Positions 1 through 8,013 of a DNA stretch of 64,000 bases are shown here, one piece after another. Made by a program: the position numbers and the translations under genes. This DNA is from JAUVPY01 sp034412795 (GTDB lineage Bacteria; Chloroflexota; Anaerolineae; 4572-78; NAK82). The notes beneath the pieces are model-generated. The model saw only the letters and a program-made list of their open reading frames with translations, did not search any database and was not told where the DNA came from. The first letter of the stretch is position 1, and every line of letters starts with the position of its first letter. The stretch is from positions 1 to 64,000 of the forward strand of contig DAOUMD010000264.1 in the NCBI GenBank assembly GCA_034412795.1. The letters are read 5' to 3'.

Positions 1-117
1 TGTCCTCTGGAACTGGCTGGCTATGACATCACTCGCATGCCCATTGCTCAAATCCTGCGGGGACAACTTCTCGGGTGGCCTCCCAAAACCCTCCAGGAGC
101 TTGTCCCTAATGTGTAA
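1..117 (+). CDS. C-terminal end of an upstream protein (partial)
   Basis: Reading frame 1 is open from the first base to a TAA at 115-117 and encodes 38 residues ending ELVPNV. The gene begins outside the window. No family is recognisable from this tail. The frame is favoured over an overlapping 61-codon ORF (23-208), because that ORF would run across the greA promoter and has no ribosome site. It is co-directional with greA. It might be an unrelated upstream gene or the end of a longer operon; the sequence does not say. Confidence 0.5.
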   Translation, partial: CPLELAGYDITRMPIAQILRGQLLGWPPKTLQELVPNV

Positions 118-134
118 CGCTCTCAAATTCGCGC

Positions 135-163
135 TTTACAAACTTGAGAAAGTGGTGTATAAT
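135..163 (+). promoter_or_regulatory. Sigma-70-like promoter for greA
   Basis: TTTACA at 135-140 is followed by a 17-nt spacer and a perfect TATAAT at 158-163. Transcription would start near 170, giving a leader of about 90 nt before greA. Confidence 0.75.
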
Positions 164-260
164 GGTCGCCGTGAGACACCCGCGACTGGTCTCATTTTTC
201 TTTATTGAGTTCCCTCGTCTATCTGTGGCGAGGGATACTCTTTGATTTTAAGAGGCTTCC

Positions 261-734
261 ATGATGACAGACAAGACAGTATTTCTGACTGAAGAAGGTT
301 TGAAGAAGCTAGAAGAAGAGCTTGAGTACTTGGAGACTGAAAAGCGGGCTGAGGTGGCGGCTCGAATTCAGTCTGCAAAAGAAGAAGGTGACATCAGCGA
401 AAACGCCGAATACGATGACGCCAAGCACGAACAGGCTTTTGTCGAGGGGCGCATCATGACCGTGCGTGCCATGATTAGAAACGCCGAAATCATTGAAGAC
501 AATGGCCCCAGCGACAAAGTGCGTCTGGGATCGCGCGTCACCGTGTTGGAAGAAGGTTTGGACGAGCCTGAATTGTATCACATCGTTGGCTCGGCTGAGG
601 TCGATCCTCTAAATGGACGTATCTCCAACGAGTCGCCCATTGGCCAGGCGTTGATGGGACAGCGTGTTGGTGCAACTGTCTCATATCAGGCCCCCGCCGG
701 TGAGATAAAGCTGACAATCCTCAATATCGAGTAG
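261..734 (+). CDS. greA: Transcription elongation factor GreA
   Basis: GreA rescues backtracked RNA polymerase by inserting its coiled coil into the secondary channel and stimulating transcript cleavage. The 157-aa product has the usual family length. Residues 1-75 form the antiparallel coiled coil, with the conserved acidic tip GDISENAEY (about residues 43-51). The rest is the FKBP-like C-terminal domain, with the typical SPIGQALMG signature near the end. Two adjacent ATG codons (261 and 264) follow an AGAGG at about 251; the second has the better spacing. The gene has its own promoter upstream and a strong terminator after it. Confidence 0.97.
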   Translation: MMTDKTVFLTEEGLKKLEEELEYLETEKRAEVAARIQSAKEEGDISENAEYDDAKHEQAFVEGRIMTVRAMIRNAEIIEDNGPSDKVRLGSRVTVLEEGLDEPELYHIVGSAEVDPLNGRISNESPIGQALMGQRVGATVSYQAPAGEIKLTILNIE

Positions 735-770
735 GGAAGTAGAGGCGTAAAACGTAAAAACGTAAGGGGG

Positions 771-797
771 GCATCTGGGAGGTTCCAGATGCTTTTT
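771..797 (+). terminator. Intrinsic terminator between greA and lysS
   Basis: An 8-bp perfect stem (GCATCTGG / CCAGATGC), a 6-nt loop and five T residues. It lies just upstream of the lysS ribosome site, so it either ends the greA transcript or attenuates read-through into lysS. Immediately before it is a short array of CGTAAAA words (747-765), one of the simple period-8 repeats seen throughout the window. Confidence 0.8.
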
Positions 798-824
798 CCT
801 TTCAATCTCCTGGAGGGCGGCATC

Positions 825-2306
825 ATGCCCGAAGACTACACCGATCAAGTTCAACAACGTATGCTCAAATTGGAACGAATACGTGAGCGGGGGATTGAAC
901 CTTACCCGGCTCGCTCTCGCCGCAGTCATACGGCGGCCGAGGCCATTGTTGCGTTTGAGGAAGCTGAGGCCAGCAGCAATGACGGTCCGACTGTTCAACT
1001 AACAGGTCGATTGCGTGCCATCCGGGTGATGGGCAAGAGTACGTTCGCTCATATGGAGGATGGCAGCGGGCGCATCCAGATCTACCTCAAGCAAGACGAC
1101 CTCGGTAAAGAATCGTATGAGATCTTCAAACGAGATTTTGACGTCGGCGACTTTATCGGTGTCGAAGGTCACCTTTTCCGCACCCGCAGCGGCGAGGTAA
1201 CCGTGCGCGCCAAGTCGTTCGAGTTGCTGACCAAGACACTTCACCCTCTACCTGAAAAGTGGCACGGCTTGAAAGACATCGAAACTCGTTACCGGCGTCG
1301 CTATCTAGATCTCATCGCGAACGAAGATGCGCGGGAAATCTTCATGACTCGTGCTCGCATTGTCACCGCTATGCGAAGGTTTCTGGATGATCAGGGTTTT
1401 ATGGAAGTAGAAACGCCGACTTTGCAGCCCATATACGGTGGGGCGATGGCGCGGCCCTTTGAAACGCATCACAATGCGCTTGACATGACTCTCTATTTAC
1501 GCATCTCGGACGAGCTCTACCTTAAGCGTCTCATTGCGGGTGGCTTCGAAAAAGTCTATGAGATCTGCAAGGACTTTCGCAACGAGGGCGTTAGCACCAA
1601 GCACAACCCGGAGTTCACCCAAATGGAGTGCTACTGGGCCTACGCTGACTATAATGATATGATGTGGCTGACCGAAAATATGGTTGCCTTCATTGCCGGG
1701 CAGGCGCTGGGTAGTACCCAGTTCACGTTTCAGGGCCAAGTGGTTGACGTGACACCCCCCTGGCGGCGTTGGTCCTTACGTGATGCCATAAAAGAGTTGG
1801 CCGGTATTGATTATATGGAGTTTCCGACTCTTGAGGCTCTTTCGGCTGAAGTCCAACGACAGGGACTGCGCATCAGCCCGCAGCCCACGTGGGGCAAGTT
1901 GATCGATGAGTTGTTGGGGGAGATCGTCGAGCCAACTCTAATCCAGCCGACATTTGTCAAGGATTATCCCATTGATATCTCTCCTCTTGCCAAGGCCTCA
2001 CCTGACGATCCGCAACACGTGGAGCGATTCGAGATCTTCGTTGGCGGGCTAGAGACCGGTAACGCATATTCCGAGTTGAACGACCCCCTGGTGCAGCGCG
2101 AGCGATTTGAACAGCAAGGACAGGGCGCCAAGGCCGGCGATGATGAAGCCCACCCAATGGATGAAGACTATATCTTGGCTCTGATGCATGGGATGCCCCC
2201 CACCGGCGGTCTGGGTGTCGGCGTTGACCGGCTCGCTATGTTGCTTACCGATCAGACTTCCATCCGTGAGGTAGTCCTCTTCCCGCACATGCGAAGTGAG
2301 GATTAG
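825..2306 (+). CDS. lysS: Lysyl-tRNA synthetase, class II
   Basis: Charges tRNA-Lys. It has an N-terminal OB-fold anticodon-binding domain (about residues 55-150) and a class II catalytic core. Motif 2 is seen as FRNEGVSTKHNPEFTQMECY and motif 3 as GVGVDRLAMLL near the end; the TPTLQPIYGGA segment is also typical. With the start at 825 the protein is 493 aa, normal for bacterial LysS. I chose 825 because TGGAGGGC (811-818) is correctly spaced before it. The upstream in-frame ATG at 789 lies inside the greA terminator. The gene is followed after 50 nt by purH on the same strand. Confidence 0.96.
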   Translation: MPEDYTDQVQQRMLKLERIRERGIEPYPARSRRSHTAAEAIVAFEEAEASSNDGPTVQLTGRLRAIRVMGKSTFAHMEDGSGRIQIYLKQDDLGKESYEIFKRDFDVGDFIGVEGHLFRTRSGEVTVRAKSFELLTKTLHPLPEKWHGLKDIETRYRRRYLDLIANEDAREIFMTRARIVTAMRRFLDDQGFMEVETPTLQPIYGGAMARPFETHHNALDMTLYLRISDELYLKRLIAGGFEKVYEICKDFRNEGVSTKHNPEFTQMECYWAYADYNDMMWLTENMVAFIAGQALGSTQFTFQGQVVDVTPPWRRWSLRDAIKELAGIDYMEFPTLEALSAEVQRQGLRISPQPTWGKLIDELLGEIVEPTLIQPTFVKDYPIDISPLAKASPDDPQHVERFEIFVGGLETGNAYSELNDPLVQRERFEQQGQGAKAGDDEAHPMDEDYILALMHGMPPTGGLGVGVDRLAMLLTDQTSIREVVLFPHMRSED

Positions 2307-2356
2307 GCGTGATGCGTAAAGATTACCTTCCAGTATAGCGAGGAGCGATTTGGGCT

Positions 2357-3895
2357 ATGCCTATAGCTTTGTTGAGTGTTTCGGATAAGACGGAATTGGT
2401 GAACCTTGGACGGGGGCTGGCGGAGCTAGGCTGGAAACTGGTCGCCAGCGGCGGCACGGCTCGCACACTGCGTGACGCTGGGTTAACTACAGTCGATGTG
2501 GCCGAGCTGACCGGTGCGCCGGAGATGTTGGGGGGGCGTGTGAAGACACTTCACCCCACCGTCCATGCCGGCATTTTGGCTCGGGCCACGCAAACTGATA
2601 TGGCCGAATTGGCCAGCCGTGAAATTCAGCCTATCGACCTGGTGGTTTGCAATTTGTATCCCTTTCAAGAGACTGTAGCCAACTCGGATGTGTCGTTAGC
2701 GGAGGCCGTTGAGCAGATTGACATCGGCGGTGTGACGCTCATTAGAGGTGCAGCCAAAAATTATGAAAGGGTTACGGCTGTCTGTGACCCGGCAGATTAT
2801 GATTTGGTTCTGGCCGAATTGCGCAAGCACGGTGGTATTTCCGCTGAGACACGCCAACAATTAGCCCTCAAAGCCTTTGCCCATACGCGTGATTATGATA
2901 CGGCCATTGAGGCCTATGTCCGCCAGGCGACTCCTCCCGGTCCCCAGTCTCCAGCTCACCAACTCCCCAGCACATTAAGTCTCTCCCTGCCTCGGGCGCA
3001 AGAAATGCGCTATGGCGAGAATCCGCATCAGGTGGCCGGGCTTTACGCTGGGCCAGGCATTGGCCCGCTGGGGGGTAAGTTGCTGCAGGGTAAGCCACTC
3101 AGCTACAACAACCTGCTTGACCTGGATGCTGCGTGGTCTGCGGTTCTTAGCTTCGAAGCGCCTACTATCGTCATCGTCAAGCATTTGTCGCCGTGTGGCA
3201 TTGCTTCGGCCGAGCGGCTGGCGGCCGCCTTCCCGGCAGCATTGACCTCTGATCCGGTCAGTTCTTTTGGTGGCGTCATTGCCGCCAACTGTCCTGTTGA
3301 CTGTGCCACTGCCAAGGAGATGCACGAGCTATTTATGGAAGCAATCGCCGCGCCCAGTTTCAGCGATGAGGCACTCGAGTGTTTTGCGCAGCACAAGCCC
3401 AATTGCCGCTTGGTGGCCATTTCGGATCCAGTTGAAGAGGTCTGGACGGTGCGCTCCGTGACGGGTGGCCTGCTGGTCCAGTCCGTAGACCAGGGTGATC
3501 CGCCTGGGACTGAGTGGAAGGTGGTCACCGAACGGCAGCCGACCGATGACGAGCTGGCTACGCTGCGCTTTGTCTGGCAGGCGTGCCGGCATATCAAGAG
3601 TAACGCAATCGTGCTAGCACGAGACACTGCCACGGTTGGAATAGGAGGAGGGTTGCCAAGCCGGGTGGATGCCGTGAAGCTGGCCGTGACCAAAGCGGGA
3701 GAGCGTGCTCGGGGGGCAGTGATGGCCTCCGATGCGTTTTTCCCATTCCCTGACGGTGTGGAGGTTGCGGCCGAAGCGGGGGTGACGGCTGTGGTCCAGC
3801 CGGGAGGCTCGGTTCGTGATGAAGCGGTGGTTGCCGCCGCCGACCGCCTGGGGTTGGCGATGGTCTTCACCGGTGTGCGCCATTTTCGCCATTAG
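2357..3895 (+). CDS. purH: Bifunctional AICAR transformylase / IMP cyclohydrolase
   Basis: Catalyses the last two steps of de novo purine synthesis: formylation of AICAR, then cyclisation to IMP. The N-terminal MGS-like cyclohydrolase domain (about 1-195) shows SVSDKTELV, SGGTARTL, GRVKTLHP and NLYPF. The C-terminal transformylase domain shows MRYGENPHQ, the KHLSPCG catalytic Lys-His stretch and SNAIVLARD, and ends TGVRHFRH. At 512 aa it is a normal length. The linker between the domains (about residues 192-206, PPGPQSPAHQLPS) is longer than usual and is encoded by a short period-8 cytosine-rich repeat at 2938-2968. The TAG stop lies inside the left end of a palindromic repeat element. Confidence 0.96.
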   Translation: MPIALLSVSDKTELVNLGRGLAELGWKLVASGGTARTLRDAGLTTVDVAELTGAPEMLGGRVKTLHPTVHAGILARATQTDMAELASREIQPIDLVVCNLYPFQETVANSDVSLAEAVEQIDIGGVTLIRGAAKNYERVTAVCDPADYDLVLAELRKHGGISAETRQQLALKAFAHTRDYDTAIEAYVRQATPPGPQSPAHQLPSTLSLSLPRAQEMRYGENPHQVAGLYAGPGIGPLGGKLLQGKPLSYNNLLDLDAAWSAVLSFEAPTIVIVKHLSPCGIASAERLAAAFPAALTSDPVSSFGGVIAANCPVDCATAKEMHELFMEAIAAPSFSDEALECFAQHKPNCRLVAISDPVEEVWTVRSVTGGLLVQSVDQGDPPGTEWKVVTERQPTDDELATLRFVWQACRHIKSNAIVLARDTATVGIGGGLPSRVDAVKLAVTKAGERARGAVMASDAFFPFPDGVEVAAEAGVTAVVQPGGSVRDEAVVAAADRLGLAMVFTGVRHFRH

Positions 3896-3987
3896 GCCGC
3901 GTCCAGGAATAACTTTGCACATTCTTAAGGGTTTCACCCGGAATTCGGGCCTGAAAACAGGGAGTTATTCTTGGACGCTTCCTTAGC
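3892..3987. repeat. Palindromic repeat family A, copy 1
   Basis: An imperfect inverted repeat of about 95 bp with ends of the type CTAAGG..GCGTCCAAGAATAACT and a variable centre containing a CCCGGAATT-like core. The left end contains the purH stop codon (TAG, 3893-3895). Near-identical copies are at 10174-10268 (inverted), 20325-20420 and 24243-24337. It has no coding capacity. It resembles a MITE or REP-like element, or a family of exported terminators. Confidence 0.85.
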
Positions 3988-4010
3988 GAGGTCGTTTGTG
4001 GCTGTATTTG

Positions 4011-4062
4011 CACGTATCGGCGTCTTGACGTAGAATTCATGTATCGGCGTCCCGACGTGTAG
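4011..4062 (+). repeat. Two tandem 23-25 bp direct repeats upstream of 4118 gene
   Basis: CACGTATCGGCGTCTTGACG (4011-4030) recurs as CATGTATCGGCGTCCCGACG (4038-4057), offset by 27 bp. The pair lies about 55 bp before the small gene at 4118 and could be an operator or an enhancer-like binding site. No matching regulator is evident in the window. Confidence 0.45.
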
Positions 4063-4117
4063 CCTGGGGCGCTCCCGTCTTGGCAGTGGAGAACCCGGTG
4101 AGGAGAACAGAAGACTT

Positions 4118-4408
4118 ATGGCTCAATACCAGATCCTCTATTGGCGATATATTCCGCTGGGTGTCAAAGCAACTGACCTGAATGGCACCGTGCGCGAGAA
4201 CTTGCCCCCCCGTTTTCAGGAAGCTATTGATCGACTGGCCATGAAAGACGGTGAGACCAGCACGTCGGCCTATACTTCGATGTTTCGATGGAGCGCGCCG
4301 CAGGAGCGAGATGGGAGCGCTGAAGAAGTTGCCAAGGCAGTTGTTGCTGATCTTGATGATCAGTGGCCTGATGAGATCCCGCTTGAACCGCCTGAAGATA
4401 AGAGCTAG
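4118..4408 (+). CDS. Small 'virulence factor'-family protein
   Basis: A 96-aa cytosolic protein without signal peptide. The opening MAQYQILYWRYIP, the central LPPRFQEAIDRLAM and the EEVAKAVVADLDDQW segment match what I recall of a small bacterial family labelled 'virulence factor' (Pfam Virulence_fact). Its biochemical role is unknown and the name is historical. The start has GAGGAGAA upstream (about 4099). The gene stands alone between repeat elements. The family call is from memory of the motif pattern and is moderately secure; the function is not known. Confidence 0.65.
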   Translation: MAQYQILYWRYIPLGVKATDLNGTVRENLPPRFQEAIDRLAMKDGETSTSAYTSMFRWSAPQERDGSAEEVAKAVVADLDDQWPDEIPLEPPEDKS

Positions 4409-4415
4409 GATTTTA

Positions 4416-4536
4416 CCAAAATAAAAAGGTGCCAGGCACTTTGATAGCTCAGAACAGGTATTGCAACGTATGTACGTTTTGTTCTGGGGACACGCTCATA
4501 CCCAATGAGCAGTTGCCTGTCACCTTTTTGATTTGT
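4416..4536. repeat. Palindromic intergenic repeat with AAAAAGGTG ends
   Basis: The left arm AAAATAAAAAGGTGCCAGGC and the right arm GCCTGTCACCTTTTTGATTT are inverted copies enclosing about 75 bp. It sits between convergent genes, and the T/A-rich ends could terminate transcription in both directions. A related fragment, AAAAAGGTGACACC, occurs at about 57430. Confidence 0.65.
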
Positions 4537-4542
4537 GAGAGA

Positions 4543-5871
4543 TTAACCCCGCCCCTGTGTTAACTTAAAGACAGGGACTGGCTCGGAGAATCCCTGAACG
4601 GTAACGGGCTCAAGAGGTTCAGCCGAAATCGCGAGGCTCATTCGCCGATAAGTTTCCGCGTCAAGGAGGGTCTGGGCGCTGGCTGCCAGGTCTGATAGAC
4701 GAGAGGCCAGGTTTACCACGGGACCAATAACCGTGTGCTGAACACGCTTGGTTGAACCCACGTTGCCGACCACGGCCATACCGGTACACACCCCGACTCC
4801 CAGGCCGGTGGCCAGTTCATGGCCCAATCGTTTCTCCCAAGACTTTAGAAGATCTTCGAACACGTTCTGCATTTCCATGGCTGCCTGAACAGCACGAGTT
4901 GCATCATCTAGCTCACTTTCGTCGTGGGCGATTGGTGCGCCAAACACGGCCATCACCCCATCACCCAAGAATTTGTCCACCATCCCCTCGTAGCTAAAAA
5001 CGACGTTAGTCATCTCTCCAAAATAATCATTTAGGAGATGTACCATCTCTTCTGTATCCAGCATCAGTACCAGTTCGGTGGAACGACGCAGATCGGCTAC
5101 GAGGACCGTCACTTCCTGGCGATGGCCTTCGGTGGTGAGCTTTATCCGGCCATCGAGTAATCGATCAACTACCTCGGGGGCCAGAAATTGTTCGAAAATG
5201 CCCCGTGTACGATAAAGCTCTTGCTGTTCGTGGAGGAGCGTATCCAATAAACGGGCGCTTTTGATGCGCTCGACCGAGTTATCGATAATGCCTGAAAGGA
5301 GCATCAGGTCGCCGCTAGAGAAGTCCGTTCCCCACATTTGGGGGCCGAGCCCCATACCACCGACCAACATGTGATCCACAGTGAACGGCAACCAGACACT
5401 AATGTCAAGCTGCCGTAACCAGTCAACGAAAGACGATTCTCCTTCTGTCTCGGAAACCACTAACCAGCGCGGCGCTGACGAGGGGCGCTGTGTGAACCAG
5501 GTGTAGTAGATCTCTTCCAGCGTTTGGGGAGCAAATCCTTCAGAGATGGTTGCCCATTCTTGCTGCGTGAATCCCTGTTGGAGACTAATTGACCATTCGT
5601 CATCGGCTTCACTGACGGTCAGTGCCAAGCCGGTGGTCACGTCGAAAGCGCGCATCACTCGCGATAGAATCACCTGAAGGATGGCTGCAGGCTCCAACAT
5701 CGACGCGGTTTCTGCCCCAATTTCGTAAAGCGTGCGTAGTTGCAAGATGCGGTTTTCTAGCTCTCGTCGGTTACGCTCCAAGGCCTCAATTCGGCGTCGT
5801 AGCTGGGCGTTGTGCTTGGCAAGGCTTTCCATATCGTTATTTGTGTTGTTAATTGATGGTGCCATATGCAA
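4543..5871 (-). CDS. GAF-domain class III adenylate/guanylate cyclase
   Basis: A 442-aa predicted cytosolic cyclase making cAMP or cGMP. Residues 10-60 are a heptad-rich coiled coil, about 50-210 form a GAF-like sensor domain, and about 245-435 are the cyclase catalytic domain. Metal-binding Asp residues are seen in VADLRRST and LGDGVMAVFG, the base-contacting Lys in DKFLGDG, and the transition-state Asn and Arg in VNLASRL. The residue that usually follows the IG before VNLA is Asp (adenine contact); here the stretch reads VIGPVVNLASRL, with Pro. Nucleotide preference is therefore uncertain. Partners in the window could be the cNMP-binding histidine kinase at 37272. The gene is monocistronic and faces away from the pilin gene. 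Confidence 0.9.
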   Translation of the reverse strand: MHMAPSINNTNNDMESLAKHNAQLRRRIEALERNRRELENRILQLRTLYEIGAETASMLEPAAILQVILSRVMRAFDVTTGLALTVSEADDEWSISLQQGFTQQEWATISEGFAPQTLEEIYYTWFTQRPSSAPRWLVVSETEGESSFVDWLRQLDISVWLPFTVDHMLVGGMGLGPQMWGTDFSSGDLMLLSGIIDNSVERIKSARLLDTLLHEQQELYRTRGIFEQFLAPEVVDRLLDGRIKLTTEGHRQEVTVLVADLRRSTELVLMLDTEEMVHLLNDYFGEMTNVVFSYEGMVDKFLGDGVMAVFGAPIAHDESELDDATRAVQAAMEMQNVFEDLLKSWEKRLGHELATGLGVGVCTGMAVVGNVGSTKRVQHTVIGPVVNLASRLSDLAASAQTLLDAETYRRMSLAISAEPLEPVTVQGFSEPVPVFKLTQGRG

Positions 5872-6302
5872 TCTGCAGCCTGTTGCTGTTTATAACCGTA
5901 ATTATATTCACTTACGATTATTTTACCAGTCAGCCCTGGCAAGTTGCCCCCATTCGCAGTTTATCGGCGCCGGACAACCAAGCTCGGCCCGTCCCGGGGT
6001 CCCAGTCAGACTGGCTCTAAGGATATAAACGCACTCTGGAGGATTTTTGGGCGGTGAAAGTACCTGATTTCAGATCGAAGAAGGGCCACGCTTCTCATTC
6101 TGGGGAAACATTATATTTTCTATGGAGGACCGAATAGAATTCTGGCGTAATCAGTGCGACGAAGCGTAAAGGCAGCGTAAATTATGTTAGATTAGTACCA
6201 AAGCCCTATGGTCTAGTGTTATGTTTGATGTTAGAATGAGAATGCACAGGCTAAGCACTACATCGGTCTTGTGACTCTTTTAGGAAAGGAGGTAACGGCG
6301 AA
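5872..6302. other. Intergenic region between the cyclase and pilin genes
   Basis: About 430 bp with no ORF of convincing quality. On the minus strand a TATAAT (near 5905-5910) could be the -10 of the cyclase promoter, without a good -35. The right part is AT-rich and probably carries the pilin promoter, but I cannot pick a convincing pair of hexamers. No tRNA or riboswitch fold was recognised. Confidence 0.5.
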
Positions 6303-6449
6303 ATGTTGTACCTTCCGCGTGAGGAGGGCCAAGGCTTGGTCGAGTACGCATTGATCTTGGTGCTGGTGGCCATTGTGGTCATCGCGATCCTGTTGCTCTT
6401 GGGCCCGGTTATCGGCAACGTGTTCAGCAACATCGTTTCAGCTCTGTAA
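6303..6449 (+). CDS. Flp/Fap-type small pilin
   Basis: A 48-aa protein, below usual ORF cut-offs. It has a short leader ending EEG, then the mature N-terminus QGLVEYALIL, followed by a continuous hydrophobic helix (about residues 14-40). The Glu at position +5 followed by Tyr after the predicted Gly cleavage site is the hallmark of Flp-type prepilins processed by TadV/CpaA-like peptidases. A near-perfect AAAGGAGGT (6285-6293) sits 9 nt upstream, and a terminator follows at 6485. No tad/cpa secretion genes lie in the window, so assembly genes must be elsewhere, or the protein is a solitary pseudopilin. Confidence 0.88.
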   Translation: MLYLPREEGQGLVEYALILVLVAIVVIAILLLLGPVIGNVFSNIVSAL

Positions 6450-6484
6450 TTTCATTTTACTTAGGCGATGATCATTATTCATTT

Positions 6485-6516
6485 GAAGCCCTGCCAATTG
6501 GTAGGGCTTCTACTTT
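6485..6516 (+). terminator. Intrinsic terminator of the pilin gene
   Basis: The stem GAAGCCCTGCC pairs with GGTAGGGCTTC (one G-U pair) and is followed by TACTTTTTG. Confidence 0.8.
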
Positions 6517-6617
6517 TTGTGTGTGTCAGATTCGTTACTGTTTTGGATACATATTTGCGAGTAGGTTGTGTGCAAGTTTGAGGTGAAGCGACTTATGGGC
6601 AGCTAGGGTAGAATCAG

Positions 6618-6647
6618 TTGCACGAATCCCTTTGTACGGTGTATAAT
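6618..6647 (+). promoter_or_regulatory. Promoter of the parvulin lipoprotein gene
   Basis: TTGCAC (6618-6623), 18-nt spacer, TATAAT (6642-6647). The start site would be near 6654, with a G-rich ribosome site (AAAGGGGG, about 6683) before the ATG at 6701. Confidence 0.75.
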
Positions 6648-6700
6648 GCCCCCGGTGTTCGTTTATTGTCAATTATTCAATTCAAAGGGGGTGTGGGGTA

Positions 6701-7771
6701 ATGCTAATTGATCGGCCCCCAGAGGCTATTCGCCAACGGCCGTCGAGCATTTACTATGGCCGCCGATGGTCTTTCGTGCCATCGGTGCCAGGCGGTGGTA
6801 TCATCAGGACAGGACTCATTTTTGTGCTGGTTTTCGTAGTGGTTGGGTGTGGGAGACCACGGTCAACAACACCAGCCGTTGAATCGGCACCTCTGGTTCC
6901 TACCCCATCTGCTGTCTCTACTGAGCCGCCTCCTCCAGACTCAACAGAGTCTGGAGGAGGGCCGACTCAAGATGGACATCCTTTGGCGGCGCGAGTCAAT
7001 GGACAGCCCATCTTCTTGGAAGCATATCAGAAGCAGGTTTCACAAACTGAGCGAGCCCTTATCGAACAGGGTCTTATTCTAGAGGGTGAGGAAGGTCAGA
7101 CACAACTAACCCAGATTCGACAGAATGTGCTCAATGGTCTTATTGAGCAAGCCCTTATCGAGCAGGCTGCCGCCGCCGCAGGGGTCTCGGTGACGGACCA
7201 AGAATTAGAAGCGACGGTACAGGAAAGCATAACGGCTGGGCAGGGACAAGAGTCTTTCGATCAATGGCTGGCTGAAAACGATTTGACGCTGGACGAGTTT
7301 AGGGAAATACAGCGGTCCCAATTGCTGGCCAGCAAGATGATAGAACACGTTACGGGCTTGATGCCTACTTCCGCTGAGCAGGTACACGCCAGGCACATTC
7401 TTACGTCTGACCCAGCCAAAGCCCAGTCGTGGCTGGATGAATTGAACGGGGGGGCCAACTTTGCTGCCCTGGCCCAACAGAACTCAGAAGATATTAGCAC
7501 TGCTGCAAATGGTGGTGACCTGGGCTGGTTTCCTCAAGATGTCCCTTTGATGCCACCTGTGGTTGTGGAGATAGCCTTTACTTTGGAGCCTGGTGAAGTC
7601 AGCGACGTGATTGAGAGTGACCAGGGATATCATATCATTAAAGTCGAGGCGCGCGAAGAGAACAGGCCTCTCACCCCTGAGATGGTTCTTTACGTCCAGC
7701 AACAGGCTTTCGAGTCGTGGCTTGATGAGCAGCGAAGGAATGCGGTCATCGAGCAATATATTGATATGTAG
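6701..7771 (+). CDS. Parvulin-type peptidyl-prolyl isomerase lipoprotein (PrsA/SurA-like)
   Basis: An extracytoplasmic foldase that assists folding of secreted proteins. At 356 aa it has an extended N-terminus, a hydrophobic segment (about 36-49) ending in the lipobox VVVGC (Cys about 50), then a Pro/Thr/Ser-rich spacer. A SurA_N-like helical region follows (about 90-225; VNGQPIFLEAYQKQV), then one rotamase domain (about 228-325) with HARHIL, GGDLGWF and GYHIIKVE signatures. Chloroflexota are generally regarded as monoderm, so membrane anchoring outside the cell, as for PrsA, is the likely arrangement. The start at 6701 is supported by the promoter and ribosome site, although the 35-residue tail before the membrane segment is unusually long. 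Confidence 0.9.
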   Translation: MLIDRPPEAIRQRPSSIYYGRRWSFVPSVPGGGIIRTGLIFVLVFVVVGCGRPRSTTPAVESAPLVPTPSAVSTEPPPPDSTESGGGPTQDGHPLAARVNGQPIFLEAYQKQVSQTERALIEQGLILEGEEGQTQLTQIRQNVLNGLIEQALIEQAAAAAGVSVTDQELEATVQESITAGQGQESFDQWLAENDLTLDEFREIQRSQLLASKMIEHVTGLMPTSAEQVHARHILTSDPAKAQSWLDELNGGANFAALAQQNSEDISTAANGGDLGWFPQDVPLMPPVVVEIAFTLEPGEVSDVIESDQGYHIIKVEAREENRPLTPEMVLYVQQQAFESWLDEQRRNAVIEQYIDM

Positions 7772-7783
7772 TAATCGCTCAGG

Positions 7784-7859
7784 CAGGACTGGCAGTCCTT
7801 TGGGAAAATCATATTGCACGCAAGTTCATCACGCAAGTTCATAAGGACTGCCAGTCCGG
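7784..7859. repeat. Palindrome with self-palindromic GGACTGGCAGTCC arms
   Basis: CAGGACTGGCAGTCCTT (7784-7800) and AAGGACTGCCAGTCC (7843-7857) are inverted copies, and each arm is itself a palindrome. Between them lies a direct repeat of CACGCAAGTTCAT. It is placed just after the isomerase stop codon and may act as a terminator or be a mobile repeat. Confidence 0.65.
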
Positions 7860-7899
7860 GATGCACCAAACCTGAGTGGACATAATATGTAAACCTTAC

Positions 7900-7928
7900 T
7901 GGACATAATCTGCAATTTATGGTATACT
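7900..7928 (+). promoter_or_regulatory. Promoter of the 8014 gene
   Basis: TGGACA (7900-7905), 17-nt spacer, TATACT (7923-7928). The same TGGACATAAT word also occurs 23 bp upstream (7877-7886), which might be a duplicated promoter element or a binding site. Confidence 0.65.
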
Positions 7929-8013
7929 TGCGTCGGTATAATAAAAATATGAAACAGCGGCACTTTGCGAGCGATACCTGCCCGCCCACAGGGCTCCTTC
8001 GGGGAGGTCTCTT

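Noticed and set aside
23..208. 61-codon ORF at the window start
   Set aside because: It covers the greA promoter; frame 1 (1-117) is a better continuation of an upstream gene.
3103..3870. Antisense ORFs opposite purH
   Set aside because: Serine/threonine-rich shadow products; purH is unambiguous on the plus strand.
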